Shown here: piece by piece, positions 18,646-27,858 of the stretch
How the letters are laid out: the number at the start of each line of letters is the position of its first letter
Numbering within the stretch: position 1 is the stretch's first letter
Assembly (NCBI RefSeq): GCF_013009075.1
Contig: NZ_CP053108.1
Location: forward strand, 2,356,001-2,420,000
Direction of reading: 5' to 3'
Source: Halomonas sp. TA22
GTDB taxonomy: Bacteria; Pseudomonadota; Gammaproteobacteria; Pseudomonadales; Halomonadaceae
DNA: 64,000 nt
Position numbers and translations under genes: made by a program
Notes under the pieces: model-generated
Told to the model about the DNA's origin: nothing
Seen by the model: the letters and a program-made list of their open reading frames with translations, nothing else
The model's database searches: none

Positions 18646-19464
18646 TCACCACCAGTGATGGAAATGGTGCACCGGGCCATGGCCGCTGCCAACGCGTAGC
18701 CTGTCGCTCGCTTCCAGCGCGGCGTTGAGCCACTGCTTGGCGCTATTTACGGCGCAAGTGAGCTTCTCGCCGCGGGCCAAGCAGGCGGTGATCGCCGAGG
18801 AGAGCGTGCAGCCGGTGCCATGCAGGTTGTCGGTATCGATGCGTGGTCCGTCGAGCCAGTAAACGCCGTCCGCTCCGGCGAGCAGGTCGGGGCAGCGCTC
18901 GCCCTGGAGATGGCCGCCCTTGAGTAGCACCCGGCCGGCGCCCAGGTGGTTCAGGGCCGGCAGCATCGCCTCCATAGCATCGGTGTCTCGTGGGGTATTG
19001 CACTCCAGCAGTACTGCCGCTTCCGGCAGGTTGGGGGTGATCAGGTCGGCCAGTGGCACAAGAATGTCGCGCACTGCCCTGATGCCGGCATCGTCGACCA
19101 GAATGTCGCCACTCTTGGCGACCATCACCGGATCGAGCACCACCCAGCGCGGACGCCGCCGGTTCAGGGCGTCGCGAATCACCTCGGCGACCTCGCGACT
19201 GGCGACCATGCCGATCTTCACCGCATCGATCTCGATATCGGCGAACAGCGTCTCGAGCTGCTCGGCGATGAACGCTGGCGGTACCGGGTGGACGCCGGTC
19301 ACACCTCGCGTGCTCTGGGCAGTCAGCGCGGTGATCACGCTGGTACCATAGGCGCCCAGCGCCGAAAAAGTCTTGAGATCGGCCTGGATACCGGCGCCAC
19401 CACTGGGGTCGGAGCCGGCGATGGTCAGGGCATTGGGTATGCAAGGAGAGTGGGGCATCGGCAT
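18646..19464 (-). CDS. thiD: Hydroxymethylpyrimidine/phosphomethylpyrimidine kinase
   Basis: 272 residues, normal for ThiD. It phosphorylates HMP and HMP-P for thiamine synthesis. Seen: [21 protein letters not shown], the HMP-binding [26 protein letters not shown], and [20 protein letters not shown] with the anion hole and catalytic Cys-type motif of the ribokinase family. It adds to thiS and thiG found 12 kb upstream, so thiamine genes are dispersed. No TPP riboswitch is seen upstream. Two ATG codons (19464, 19458) are possible. Confidence 0.95.
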   Translation of the reverse strand: MPMPHSPCIPNALTIAGSDPSGGAGIQADLKTFSALGAYGTSVITALTAQSTRGVTGVHPVPPAFIAEQLETLFADIEIDAVKIGMVASREVAEVIRDALNRRRPRWVVLDPVMVAKSGDILVDDAGIRAVRDILVPLADLITPNLPEAAVLLECNTPRDTDAMEAMLPALNHLGAGRVLLKGGHLQGERCPDLLAGADGVYWLDGPRIDTDNLHGTGCTLSSAITACLARGEKLTCAVNSAKQWLNAALEASDRLRVGSGHGPVHHFHHWW

Positions 19465-19521
19465 GCGACCGCTATCGGTAAAATTGAATTCTAGCCTACT
19501 TCAGGCACTCTCGGAGGCGTC

Positions 19522-19953
19522 ATGCTGAGTCTGTTTCTGGTGGCGCTGGCGAGCGCCACCCTTCTGCCGGGGGGCTCCGAGGTATGGCTGGCGCGACAGT
19601 GGTGCGTCGGTCAGCCGGCCCTGGCGCTATGGCTGGTGGCGACCAGCGGCAATACGCTGGGGAGCCTGATCAACGTCTGGATGGGCCGCTATGCGCGGCG
19701 CTTCCAGGATCGGCGCTGGTTTCCCGCCTCGCGGTCGGGGCTTGAGCGAGCGGAGCGCTGGTATCACCGCTTCGGCGAGTGGAGCCTGCTGCTCTCCTGG
19801 GCGCCGCTGATCGGCGACCCGCTCACCGTGCTGGCCGGGGTGTTCCGGCTGCCCTGGTGGCGGGCGGTGCTGCTGATCCTGATCGCCAAGGGGGCGCGCT
19901 ATGCACTGGTGCTCTACCTGGCCCACCTCTGGCTGCTGCCGCTATGCCAGTAG
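19522..19953 (+). CDS. yqaA: YqaA family (DedA-related) membrane protein
   Basis: 143 residues with three to four membrane segments. Seen: [38 protein letters not shown] with the conserved NTLG motif, and [24 protein letters not shown], the family signature shared with VTT/DedA proteins. The function is unknown; DedA-type proteins are linked to lipid scrambling and membrane homeostasis. GGAGG precedes the ATG by 6 bases. Divergent from thiD, convergent with the TRAP permease gene. Confidence 0.88.
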   Translation: MLSLFLVALASATLLPGGSEVWLARQWCVGQPALALWLVATSGNTLGSLINVWMGRYARRFQDRRWFPASRSGLERAERWYHRFGEWSLLLSWAPLIGDPLTVLAGVFRLPWWRAVLLILIAKGARYALVLYLAHLWLLPLCQ

Positions 19954-19988
19954 CACGGAAGCCGCTCTTGCCGCTCCTGTGATACTGA

Positions 19989-21401
19989 TTAGAGCACCGA
20001 GGGGAGCCAGGTAGCCAGCCCCGGGAACAGCGCCAGCGCCCCGAGCATGGTCAGCTGCAGCAGGATGAAGGGGATCACTCCGCGGTAGATCGCCGTGGTC
20101 GGCACCGAGTCGGGCGTTACGCCGCGCAGATAGAAAAGCGCGAAGCCGAACGGCGGCGTCAGGAACGACGTCTGCAGGTTGACGGCGATCATGATGCCCA
20201 GCCAGATCGGATCGATACCCATGGCCAGCAGCACCGGGCCGACGATCGGCACTACCACGAAGGTGATCTCAATGAAATCTAGGATGAAACCTAGCAGGAA
20301 GATCACCAGCATCACCACCAGCGTGGCGCCAACCACGCCCCCGGGCATCGCCTCGAACAGCTCGGTGACCAGCTCCTCGCCGCCATAGGCGCGAAAGACC
20401 AGCGAGAAGAGGGCGGCACCGATCAGGATCAGGAATACCATGCTGGTCACATGGGTAGTGGTACGCAGCACGTCCTTGAGCACCGCAACGTTCAGGCGAC
20501 GCTTGGAGAGTGCCAGCAACAGGGCACCGAAGGCGCCTACCGCCGAGGCCTCGGTGGGCGTGGCGAAGCCCCCCAGAATCGAGCCGAGCACGGCAACGAT
20601 CAAAAAGACCGGCGGCACCAGCCCCTTGAGCAGCAGCGGCCAGACGCTGCCCTGATGGTTGAGCTCCTTCATCAGTTGCTGGCGGTCGGCGGGAGGAGCC
20701 ATCTGCGGCTTGAGCCAGGCGACGATAGTGATGAAGACGATATAGGCCATCACCAGGATCAGGCCGGGGACCAGTGCGCCGATGAACAGGTCGCCTACCG
20801 AGAGTGTGCGCGGGCTCCAAACGCCCATCGCCAGCTGTGCCTGCTGATAGGCGTTGGAGAGCACGTCGCCTAGCAGCACCAGGGCAATGGAGGGAGGAAT
20901 GATCTGGCCGAGGGTGCCGGTCGCACAGATCGTGCCGGTGGCGAGTGCCGGCGAGTAGCCGCGCTTGAGCATGGTCGGCAGCGACAGCAGGCCCATGGTC
21001 ACCACGGTGGCGCCGACGATACCGGTCGAGGCCGCCAGCAGCATGCCGACCAGCACCACCGAGATACCCAGCCCACCGCGCAGCGAACCGAACAGCATCG
21101 CCATGGCGTCGAGCAGCGTTTCGGCGATACGTGACTTCTCCAGCAGCACACCCATCAGCACGAACAGCGGCACGGCCAGCAACGTCTGGTTGGTCATGAT
21201 GCCATAGAGCCGGTTGGGCATCGCCGCCATGAAGTTGGCCTGGAAGGGGACCGCCACCCCCATGCCGTCGAGCATGAGGCCCAGCCCGGCGAAGGCCAGG
21301 GCGGTGCCGGCCAGCGACAGCGCGACCGGGTAACCCAGCATCAGTACCAGACACACCGTGGCGAACAGGAAGAAGGGCATGTAGACGAGCAGATTTTCCA
21401 C
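19989..21401 (-). CDS. TRAP transporter large permease (DctM, FcbT3-like)
   Basis: 470 residues, longer than TeaC, with about 12-13 membrane segments. Seen: LGYPVALSLAGTALAFAG, AVPLFVLMGVLLEKSRIAE, AASTGIVGATVVTMGLLSLP, LGQIIPPSIALVLLGD and LQTSFLTPPFGFALFYLRG. The length and N-terminus fit the mannitol/chloroaromatic (FcbT3) subgroup. The real ligand is unknown; no DctP binding protein gene is adjacent. The start lies 2 bases after the stop of the small subunit gene. Confidence 0.88.
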   Translation of the reverse strand: MENLLVYMPFFLFATVCLVLMLGYPVALSLAGTALAFAGLGLMLDGMGVAVPFQANFMAAMPNRLYGIMTNQTLLAVPLFVLMGVLLEKSRIAETLLDAMAMLFGSLRGGLGISVVLVGMLLAASTGIVGATVVTMGLLSLPTMLKRGYSPALATGTICATGTLGQIIPPSIALVLLGDVLSNAYQQAQLAMGVWSPRTLSVGDLFIGALVPGLILVMAYIVFITIVAWLKPQMAPPADRQQLMKELNHQGSVWPLLLKGLVPPVFLIVAVLGSILGGFATPTEASAVGAFGALLLALSKRRLNVAVLKDVLRTTTHVTSMVFLILIGAALFSLVFRAYGGEELVTELFEAMPGGVVGATLVVMLVIFLLGFILDFIEITFVVVPIVGPVLLAMGIDPIWLGIMIAVNLQTSFLTPPFGFALFYLRGVTPDSVPTTAIYRGVIPFILLQLTMLGALALFPGLATWLPSVL

Positions 21402-21403
21402 GA

Positions 21404-21955
21404 CTACAGCACCTCCTCGTGCTCGTGAATCTTAACGGCGGGCAGGTGACCGCGGAGTATGAGTATTTGACGGATTATCTGGGCGATGCCCTGGATCAGC
21501 AGCAGCGCCATCATCACCAGGATGAGGCTCTTGAGCAGATAGACGGCCGGAATGCCGCCATCGGAAGAGCGCTCCAGGATCGCCCAGCTGCTTCTGACGT
21601 AGCGCAGGCTGCCAATCGCGATGAACAGCACCACCGGCAACAGCAGGAACACGCTGCCGGCAAGATCGACCCAGGCGCGGCCACGCGGCGACAGCCGGCG
21701 GTAGAAGATATCCACTCGCACGTGACCGTCATGCTTGAGGGTATAGGCGGCGGCCAGCATGAACACCATGGCATGCATGTACATGACCGACTCCTGCATG
21801 ACGATGCTGTGCATGCTGAACACGTAACGCAGCACGACGATGGCGAACTGCACCAGCATCATCACCAGTACCAGCCAGGCAACGGACCGGCCGATGATTT
21901 CCGTGAAGGCGTCGAGCCATGAGAGCAGAGGGGGCTCGCGATTCGCGCGGTTCAT
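21404..21955 (-). CDS. TRAP transporter small permease (DctQ, FcbT2-like)
   Basis: 183 residues with four membrane helices. Seen: GRSVAWLVLVMMLVQFAIVVLRYVF, then the amphipathic family segment VMQESVMYMHAMVFMLAAAYTLKHDGHVRVDIFY and LSPRGRAWVDLAG. These are typical for the FcbT2-type small subunit. It is directly coupled to the large subunit gene. The next upstream gene on this strand is an unrelated EEP-family enzyme, so the binding protein must be encoded elsewhere or be lost. Confidence 0.87.
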   Translation of the reverse strand: MNRANREPPLLSWLDAFTEIIGRSVAWLVLVMMLVQFAIVVLRYVFSMHSIVMQESVMYMHAMVFMLAAAYTLKHDGHVRVDIFYRRLSPRGRAWVDLAGSVFLLLPVVLFIAIGSLRYVRSSWAILERSSDGGIPAVYLLKSLILVMMALLLIQGIAQIIRQILILRGHLPAVKIHEHEEVL

Positions 21956-22066
21956 GAGGCCTCTCGATTAGCGCTTGTTAGATTGGGTGGCGCGATATCA
22001 TCGCTGATTACAGCGCTAGCGTCACCCTTTCCTGCGGTATCCTGCGACGAGAGGTGGCGCTGGCGC

Positions 22067-22867
22067 CTAGCCGGGCATGGCACTGCTGTCGTCCAGGGCG
22101 GCCTGGCAGGCATCGGGCAGACGTATGTCGACAGCGATCGGTAGATGGTCGGAGAAGAGTTGATCGAGTACACGCACGTCGTCGGCGGCGATCGAGCTCG
22201 AGATCAGGATATGATCCAGCGCGCGACGCGGCTGCCACGAAGGATAGCTGAGCAGCGGGCGAACCGGATGCAGCGGCAGCGATGCGCAGAAGCGCGAGTG
22301 TGCGTTGAGCTGGTCCGGCGTGCAGTTGAGATCGCCCATTACCACCACGTGACGAAGCGGGGTGATGATCTCGCTCAGATAGTCGAGCTGGCGTACGCGG
22401 GCACGATGGCTCAGCGCCAGATGGGCGACGAAGAGGTGCAGGGCATCGTCACCTTCACCATAGCGGGCATGAATGGCACCGCGCCCGGGCAGGGTGCCGG
22501 GTAGGCGGTGCTCTTCGATCTTAGCCGGGTGAAGACGCGAGAGTAGACCATTGCTGTGCTGGGCGACCCGCCCCAAGTTGCGATTGAGTTGCTTGAAGTG
22601 GTGGGCGAAGCCCGCCCGGCTCGCCAGGTACTCGACCTGATTGACGTTGCCGGAGCGGAAGCTGCCGCCATCCACCTCCTGCAGGCCGACGATATCGAAC
22701 TTGCCGAGCACTTCGCTCATCAAGTCCAGCCGTCCGGCCCGCTTGGGGTGCGGAAAGAAATGCTGCCAGCTGCGCGTGAGGTAGTGATGGTAAGCCGATG
22801 TCTGGATGCCCACCTGTAGATTGAAGGTGAGCAGGCGCAGGTGGCCCGGTTCCCGCTCCATCATCAT
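22067..22867 (-). CDS. Endonuclease/exonuclease/phosphatase (EEP) family protein
   Basis: 266 residues. EEP active-site motifs in order: LRLLTFNLQVGI, IVGLQEVDGGSF with the metal-binding Glu, VVMGDLNCTPDQ with Asp-Asn, ALDHILISSS and LFSDHLPIAVDI with the catalytic Asp-His. It is related to E. coli YbhP-like predicted hydrolases; the substrate could be a nucleic acid or phospholipid. GGAG sits before the ATG at 22867; a GTG at 22897 would be 10 codons longer and is less likely. There are 32 bases to the dsbA stop upstream, so they are probably co-transcribed. Confidence 0.85.
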   Translation of the reverse strand: MMMEREPGHLRLLTFNLQVGIQTSAYHHYLTRSWQHFFPHPKRAGRLDLMSEVLGKFDIVGLQEVDGGSFRSGNVNQVEYLASRAGFAHHFKQLNRNLGRVAQHSNGLLSRLHPAKIEEHRLPGTLPGRGAIHARYGEGDDALHLFVAHLALSHRARVRQLDYLSEIITPLRHVVVMGDLNCTPDQLNAHSRFCASLPLHPVRPLLSYPSWQPRRALDHILISSSIAADDVRVLDQLFSDHLPIAVDIRLPDACQAALDDSSAMPG

Positions 22868-22899
22868 GCTCTCCAACCCGCTCACGACACCGCTCACCG

Positions 22900-23532
22900 T
22901 TACTCGCCCCTTTCGTCACGTACCCGTTCGATCAGTGCGCCGGCAATCTGCGGCATGTTCTCAAGGCTCCCCGCCGTCGACGGGCTGACCACATAGCGGC
23001 CATCGACGATCAGCGCTGGCACGCCCATCAGCTGGAATTCACGCATCCGCGCATGGGCCTGGTTGACCTGGCTCTTGACGCCGAACGAGCCGAGCGCCGC
23101 ACGCGCCTCCTCCTCGCTGACACCGTAGTCGCTGAAGAATGTCGCGACATCATCGACGTCGGTCAGCGACCGACCCTCCTGATGGATGGCGTCGAAGAAG
23201 TCGGCGTGCACCTGCTCAAGAATGCCCAGCTCCTCGGCCGCGTAGTAGGCCGCAGCATGCTTGTTCCAGTCACCGCCCATGGTCGCCGGCATATGGATTA
23301 CCTCGACGTCATCGGGAAGCTCCTCGAACCAAGGCGTGACATGCTCCTGCAGACGGTAGCAGTGTGGACAGCCATACCAGAACGCTTCGGTCACTTCGAT
23401 CTGTCCTTCGTCAACGCGGGTGGAAACCGGGTTGTCGAGTACCGTGTAGTGCTGGCCCTCGACCAGGGTCTGGGCCGACACCAGCGTGGAGAAACCGAGG
23501 CCCGCCAGGGCTACCATCAATGTCTTGAACAT
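22900..23532 (-). CDS. dsbA: Thiol:disulfide interchange protein DsbA
   Basis: 210 residues: signal peptide cut near residue 20 (VSA-QTL), then a thioredoxin fold with helical insert. The redox motif is CPHC in EAFWYGCPHCYRLQEH, and the cis-Pro loop is QLMGVPALIVDGRY. DsbA forms disulfides in proteins entering the periplasm. GAAGAAG precedes the ATG. The cytochrome c4 gene lies upstream on the same strand, the cc4-dsbA-EEP order seen in pseudomonads. Confidence 0.96.
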   Translation of the reverse strand: MFKTLMVALAGLGFSTLVSAQTLVEGQHYTVLDNPVSTRVDEGQIEVTEAFWYGCPHCYRLQEHVTPWFEELPDDVEVIHMPATMGGDWNKHAAAYYAAEELGILEQVHADFFDAIHQEGRSLTDVDDVATFFSDYGVSEEEARAALGSFGVKSQVNQAHARMREFQLMGVPALIVDGRYVVSPSTAGSLENMPQIAGALIERVRDERGE

Positions 23533-23670
23533 CTACTTCTTCTCCTTGATGAGGGAAGCGACATGCCTAGCGCAGTCGCCATCGTCCCGTGTGCTGTCTG
23601 TTGGAGCGGCGGTGCAGCGCTCGGTTCCCGTGCAAATCGTGAAACAAAACGTCACTCCACTTCAACCCAA

Positions 23671-23702
23671 TGAAGGAAGGCGGCCAAGGCCGCCTTCCTT
23701 CA
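23671..23702. repeat. 32-bp perfect palindrome between cytochrome c4 and dsbA
   Basis: 15-base arms (TGAAGGAAGGCGGCC and its complement) around a 2-base centre. It starts 41 bases after the cytochrome c4 stop on the minus strand. RNA from either strand would fold into a very stable hairpin, but no T-tract follows, so it is a transcript-stabilising or weak terminator element. Confidence 0.6.
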
Positions 23703-23743
23703 TGCGTCGGACAGACCGCCTCTCGCTACAGTGCCGCTACGAA

Positions 23744-24361
23744 TCAGTTATGCAGACCGTAGATATAGTTGGCCACCGCTTCCATGTCGGCATCGCTCAT
23801 CTTGGCGGCGATATCGCGCATGATCGCATTGGGGTCGTTGGCACGCTCGGCGTTGGCGAACTCCTGCAGGGAGGAGACCGTGTAGGCCGGGAACTGGCCC
23901 GAGAGCGCCGGATAGACGGCACTGCCGATGCCTTCACCGGTTGGGGTGTGGCAGGCCGCACAGGCGGGTATGCCCTTGGACATATCGCCGGCGCGGTAGA
24001 GCTCCTGGCCGCGGGCGATCAGCTCGTCAGCCGCTTCGGCCTGGCCGATGTTGGGCTCCTGCTGAGCATAGAAAGCCGCTACATCATGCGCATCCTGATC
24101 ACTGTAGTTAGCGACGATACCGGCCATCTCTGGCACCACCCGATTACCGTCACGAATGTCTATCAACTGCTTGGCGATATAGGAGGCCTGCTGCCCGGCG
24201 ATATGCGGGAAGGAGGGGGAGGGGCTGATCCCCTCAGCGCCATGACAGGCCGCACAGACCTGTGACATGGCACGTCCAGCGGCGGGATCGCCATCTATCT
24301 CTGCGTGGGCCACGCCAACGGCGCCCATGGTAATTGCCAGGCTTGCCAGTAACTTTCTCAT
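23744..24361 (-). CDS. Dihaem cytochrome c4
   Basis: 205 residues: signal peptide (MRKLLASLAITMGAVGVAHA) and two c-type haem domains with CAACH in VCAACHGAEGIS and ACAACHTPTGEG. Distal Met candidates lie in VPEMAGI and DIAAKMSDAD. Cytochrome c4 is a periplasmic electron carrier to terminal oxidases. The duplicated layout and length of about 190 mature residues are typical. The frame opens at 24538, but the signal peptide fixes the start at 24361. Haem maturation and the neighbouring DsbA share the same cellular compartment. Confidence 0.95.
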   Translation of the reverse strand: MRKLLASLAITMGAVGVAHAEIDGDPAAGRAMSQVCAACHGAEGISPSPSFPHIAGQQASYIAKQLIDIRDGNRVVPEMAGIVANYSDQDAHDVAAFYAQQEPNIGQAEAADELIARGQELYRAGDMSKGIPACAACHTPTGEGIGSAVYPALSGQFPAYTVSSLQEFANAERANDPNAIMRDIAAKMSDADMEAVANYIYGLHN

Positions 24362-24634
24362 CGCTAATCCACTATGCCGTTTCGTTGTTAACCGGTACGT
24401 ACCCTGGGTGCCGCCCAGCTTTCTCGAATCCGAAACTGGACTTGCCTTCGCTCGGCAGCGCCCTGAGTCGTTCCGGGTTCGCTGCCAACAAGAGCACGGT
24501 GGTACACTAGCGTGCCCCAGGTCGCAGACAAAAGACATCGCATTATAACGAATCCCCGGGATAACGTGAATGCACCTGCCCTGCGCCCGCGCCTTTCATA
24601 GGTCTTATCTCTTACGCCAGGATCCCGCCACGTC

Positions 24635-25261
24635 ATGTCGCATATCAATTATCAAACCGCCTGCTTCCTGACCAGTGCCGCCACCCTGGCCCAGTGCCCG
24701 CCTGACAGCGGCTCGGAAGTCGCCTTCGCCGGGCGCTCCAACGCCGGCAAGTCGAGCGCCATCAATGCCCTGACCCAGCACAAGGCGCTGGCCAGAACCT
24801 CCAAGACGCCGGGACGTACCCAGTTGATCAACTTCTTCAGTCTGGCCGGCGGCGAGAGCCAGCGACTGGTGGATCTGCCCGGCTACGGCTTCGCCAAGGT
24901 GCCCGAGCAGGTCAAGCTCGAGTGGCAGCGCCACTTGGCCGACTATCTTCAGCGCCGCCAGTCACTGCGAGGCCTGGTTCTAGTGATGGACGTGCGTCAC
25001 CCGCTCAGCGAATTCGACGAGACGATGCTCGGCTGGGCCGACGAGCAGGACATGGCCGTGCATATCCTGCTGACCAAATCCGATAAGCTCAAGCGGGGCG
25101 CGGCCAAGGAGTCGCTGCAGAAGGTGCGTAACCGCCTGCGTGAATGGGAGGATCTGGTCAGCGTGCAGCTCTTCTCCTCGCTCAAGCGCGAGGGGCTCGA
25201 CGAAGCGCGCCAGCGTCTCGACCAATGGCTGGCCGAAGATCCAGCCCCGCAGGCGCAGTAA
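24635..25261 (+). CDS. engB: Ribosome biogenesis GTPase EngB/YihA
   Basis: 208 residues. G motifs: G1 [15 protein letters not shown]3 [11 protein letters not shown] and G4 [10 protein letters not shown]; the Thr of G2 lies in [16 protein letters not shown]. EngB is an essential GTPase that acts in 50S ribosomal subunit assembly. It is divergent from the cytochrome c4 gene across a 273-base region that holds both promoters, the same pairing seen in other gammaproteobacteria. The ATG at 24635 begins [15 protein letters not shown]. Confidence 0.96.
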   Translation: MSHINYQTACFLTSAATLAQCPPDSGSEVAFAGRSNAGKSSAINALTQHKALARTSKTPGRTQLINFFSLAGGESQRLVDLPGYGFAKVPEQVKLEWQRHLADYLQRRQSLRGLVLVMDVRHPLSEFDETMLGWADEQDMAVHILLTKSDKLKRGAAKESLQKVRNRLREWEDLVSVQLFSSLKREGLDEARQRLDQWLAEDPAPQAQ

Positions 25262-25342
25262 CATACCCTTGAGCCTGTCTGCGCGGCAGCTCGAAAATGC
25301 CTGCCCAACGCGGCGCGGTGGGTGCTGCTGCATGTAGGTGGT

Positions 25343-26287
25343 TCAGGGCGCGCTGTCGTCGCTATCGCAAAGACGTCGGGCACGGGGGTGGGCGGCATCG
25401 TAGCTGGCGGCCAGGTGCTGCCAGTCGAGCCGGGTATAGATCTGGGTCGTCGAGAGGTTGACGTGTCCGAGCAGCTCTTGGACGGCGCGCAGATCCTGGC
25501 TCGACTCCAGCAGATGGCTGGCGAAGGAGTGACGCAGACGGTGCGGGTGCAGATGCTCCGGCAGGCCGCGACGGCGCGCCAGCTCGGCCAGGCGCAGCTG
25601 TATGGCTCGGTGGCCGAGCCGGCGCCCATGCTGGGCGACGAACAGCGCCGGCTCCCCCGGGGCGGCCAGGCCATCGCGCAGCTCAAGCCAGCTCGCCAGG
25701 GCCTGGCGAGCGCGCCCACCCACCGGTACCTGGCGGGGCTTGCTGCCCTTGCCGATCACGCGCACGCGTTGTGCCTGCAGGTGGGCGACATCCAGCGCGG
25801 CCAGCTCGGCCAGGCGCAGGCCGCTGGAATAGAGCAGCTCGAGCATCGCCTGGTCGCGCCGCGCGAGCGGCGAGTCGTCATGGGGCGTATCGAGAAAGCG
25901 GCCGAGCAGGTCGATATCCACCGGATGTGGCAGATGGCGAGGCTGGCGCGGTGCCTGGGTCAGGCTGACCGGGTTGTGGGAAAGAATCGCCTTGGCCACC
26001 AGATGGGTGCAGAAGCGCGACACGGCGGCACGCCGACGGGCCAGGCTGCGCGGCGCCAGCCCGCGGCTGCGCTCGCTGCCCAGGAAGCGTCTCACCAGAC
26101 CGATCTCCAGGGCGCTCCACGTGGTGAGGCCGGCCTGCTCTGCAAAGCGCGCCAAGGCGTCGAGATCGCGGCGGTAGGCGGCTACGGTGGCGGGACTCGC
26201 GGTTGCCGCGAGCTCACCCAGGAAGGCCTCGGCCTGCTCGGCCAGCGGCGAGGCGTGCAAGACACTATCAGGCACTGTTGCCGCCAT
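25343..26287 (-). CDS. xerC: Tyrosine recombinase XerC
   Basis: 314 residues. N-terminal SAM-like core-binding domain (AEAFLGELA...YRRDLDALARF) and a catalytic domain with Arg in YSSGLRLAELAAL, HRLRHSFASHLLE (His-x-x-Arg), LLGHVNLSTTQIYT (His and nucleophile Tyr). XerC with XerD resolves chromosome dimers at dif. The ATG at 26287 lies inside the DUF484 gene end (20-base overlap), the standard DUF484-xerC arrangement; a longer frame from 26404 is a shadow of DUF484. Confidence 0.94.
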   Translation of the reverse strand: MAATVPDSVLHASPLAEQAEAFLGELAATASPATVAAYRRDLDALARFAEQAGLTTWSALEIGLVRRFLGSERSRGLAPRSLARRRAAVSRFCTHLVAKAILSHNPVSLTQAPRQPRHLPHPVDIDLLGRFLDTPHDDSPLARRDQAMLELLYSSGLRLAELAALDVAHLQAQRVRVIGKGSKPRQVPVGGRARQALASWLELRDGLAAPGEPALFVAQHGRRLGHRAIQLRLAELARRRGLPEHLHPHRLRHSFASHLLESSQDLRAVQELLGHVNLSTTQIYTRLDWQHLAASYDAAHPRARRLCDSDDSAP

Positions 26288-26987
26288 GGCGCACCAGCAG
26301 GCGTGCCACCACGTCGCCCAAGTACTCGGTGAACAGGGTGTCGAGGGTGGCACGGAAGTGCTCCGGATCGGGGCTCGCCAGTACCAGGTAACCCAACGGT
26401 TCACCCAGACACAGCCGTGTCACGGCGCAGGAACCGCCCTGCCGTGGGACCGGTACGTGCGGTAGCAGGCGCTTCCAGTCGGTACAGGTGAGCCGGGTAC
26501 AGCGACTGGTGCGCCCATCGAGCAAGGCGGCCAGGCGCTGGCCGGCGGCATTGTCGAGCACATGGCGCGGTGCTTGAGGGGGGTGAGGCTCGTGATCGGT
26601 GAGGCTCGCCGGGCACCACAGTGCCACCGCCGGGGTCTTGAAGCGTTCGCTGAGCTGGGTGGCCAACGCCTGGCCCATGGCGTCGCTGTCCTCGGCCTCC
26701 AGCAGGGCCAGCACCATCTCGCGGATGCGCCGGTACTGGCCCTCGTTGTGGCGTGCCGAGTCGAGCAGCTGCTCGAGTCGCCACTCGGCGCTCTCGGCAC
26801 GCTGGCGCAGGTCGTGCACCAAGCGTTCGAGCAGCGAAGTGGTGCCCTGGGTGCCGGGGTGGGGCACCTTGAGCTGCTGGAGCAGTCCTTCGCGACCGAC
26901 GAAAAAATCGGGATGACGGGCCAACCATTGGGCGACTCGGTCGGGGTTCAGTGTCTGGCGCGGTTCGGGAGCCGGAGCGCGAGCCAT
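26268..26987 (-). CDS. DUF484 family protein
   Basis: 239 residues. The N-terminal WLARHPDFFVGREGLLQQLKVPHP motif and the following helix SLLERLVHDLRQRAESAE are diagnostic of DUF484 (E. coli YigA-type). The C-terminal part resembles a GAF domain, with YLVLASPDPEHFRATLDTLFTEYLGDVVARLL. The function is unknown; its invariable position between dapF and xerC suggests a housekeeping role. A strong AGGAGG site precedes the ATG at 26987. Confidence 0.92.
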   Translation of the reverse strand: MARAPAPEPRQTLNPDRVAQWLARHPDFFVGREGLLQQLKVPHPGTQGTTSLLERLVHDLRQRAESAEWRLEQLLDSARHNEGQYRRIREMVLALLEAEDSDAMGQALATQLSERFKTPAVALWCPASLTDHEPHPPQAPRHVLDNAAGQRLAALLDGRTSRCTRLTCTDWKRLLPHVPVPRQGGSCAVTRLCLGEPLGYLVLASPDPEHFRATLDTLFTEYLGDVVARLLVRHGGNSA

Positions 26988-27024
26988 GAAGATACCTCCT
27001 GTCGCAAACGTACAGTGTGTGACG

Positions 27025-27858
27025 TCAGGCCAGTGCGACGCGGCCGTCAAAAACGCGTTCGGCGGGCCCGGTCATGCGTAGCGGTGCTTCACCGTCTGCC
27101 CACTCGATACTCAAGTCGCCACCCGGCAGGTGCACCGTGACCGGACTTGCGAGCAGGCCCTGGCGAATGCCGCTGGCCACCGCCGCGCAGGCCCCGGTAC
27201 CGCAGGCCAGTGTTTCGCCCGAGCCGCGCTCGAAGACCCGCAAGCGAATCTCATGGCGTGACACGACCTGCATGAAGCCGGCATTGACCCGCTTGGGAAA
27301 GCGCGGATGACGTTCGATCAGCGGCCCCAGGTGAGCGACCGGCGCCTCATCTACGCTCTCGACCTGCAGTACGGCATGTGGATTGCCCATCGACACCACG
27401 CCGATCTCCAGGCGCTGCCCCGCCACATCCAGGGAGTGCAGGGGCGCGTCCGCTTCGGCATCGAAGGGCAGCGCCTGCGGGGCAAAGCGCGGAACGCCCA
27501 TGTCCACGGTCACGCGGCCATCCTCCTCGACCTCCAATGTCAGCGGGCCGCCGCTGGTCTCGACGCGGATGCAGTGCTTATGGGTCAAGCGCTGGTCGCG
27601 CACGAAACGCGCAAAGCAGCGTGCACCGTTGCCGCAGTTCTCCACCTCGCTGCCATCAGCATTGAATATCCGATAGCGGAAGTCCATGTCCGGGTCCAAC
27701 GGCGGCTCGACGATCAGCAACTGATCGAAGCCGATGCCGAAGTGGCGATCGGCGAGTTGCTGGATCTGCTCGCTGCGCAGCCGGGCACGCTGGGTGACCA
27801 GGTCGATCACCATGAAGTCGTTGCCAAGCCCATGCATCTTGGTGAAATGCAGCAGCAT
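27025..27858 (-). CDS. dapF: Diaminopimelate epimerase
   Basis: 277 residues, normal length. It converts LL- to meso-diaminopimelate for lysine and peptidoglycan. The two catalytic Cys are visible in [13 protein letters not shown] and [31 protein letters not shown] is the standard N-terminus. Its ATG overlaps the lysA stop by one base (TGATG), so the two are translationally coupled. Confidence 0.97.
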   Translation of the reverse strand: MLLHFTKMHGLGNDFMVIDLVTQRARLRSEQIQQLADRHFGIGFDQLLIVEPPLDPDMDFRYRIFNADGSEVENCGNGARCFARFVRDQRLTHKHCIRVETSGGPLTLEVEEDGRVTVDMGVPRFAPQALPFDAEADAPLHSLDVAGQRLEIGVVSMGNPHAVLQVESVDEAPVAHLGPLIERHPRFPKRVNAGFMQVVSRHEIRLRVFERGSGETLACGTGACAAVASGIRQGLLASPVTVHLPGGDLSIEWADGEAPLRMTGPAERVFDGRVALA

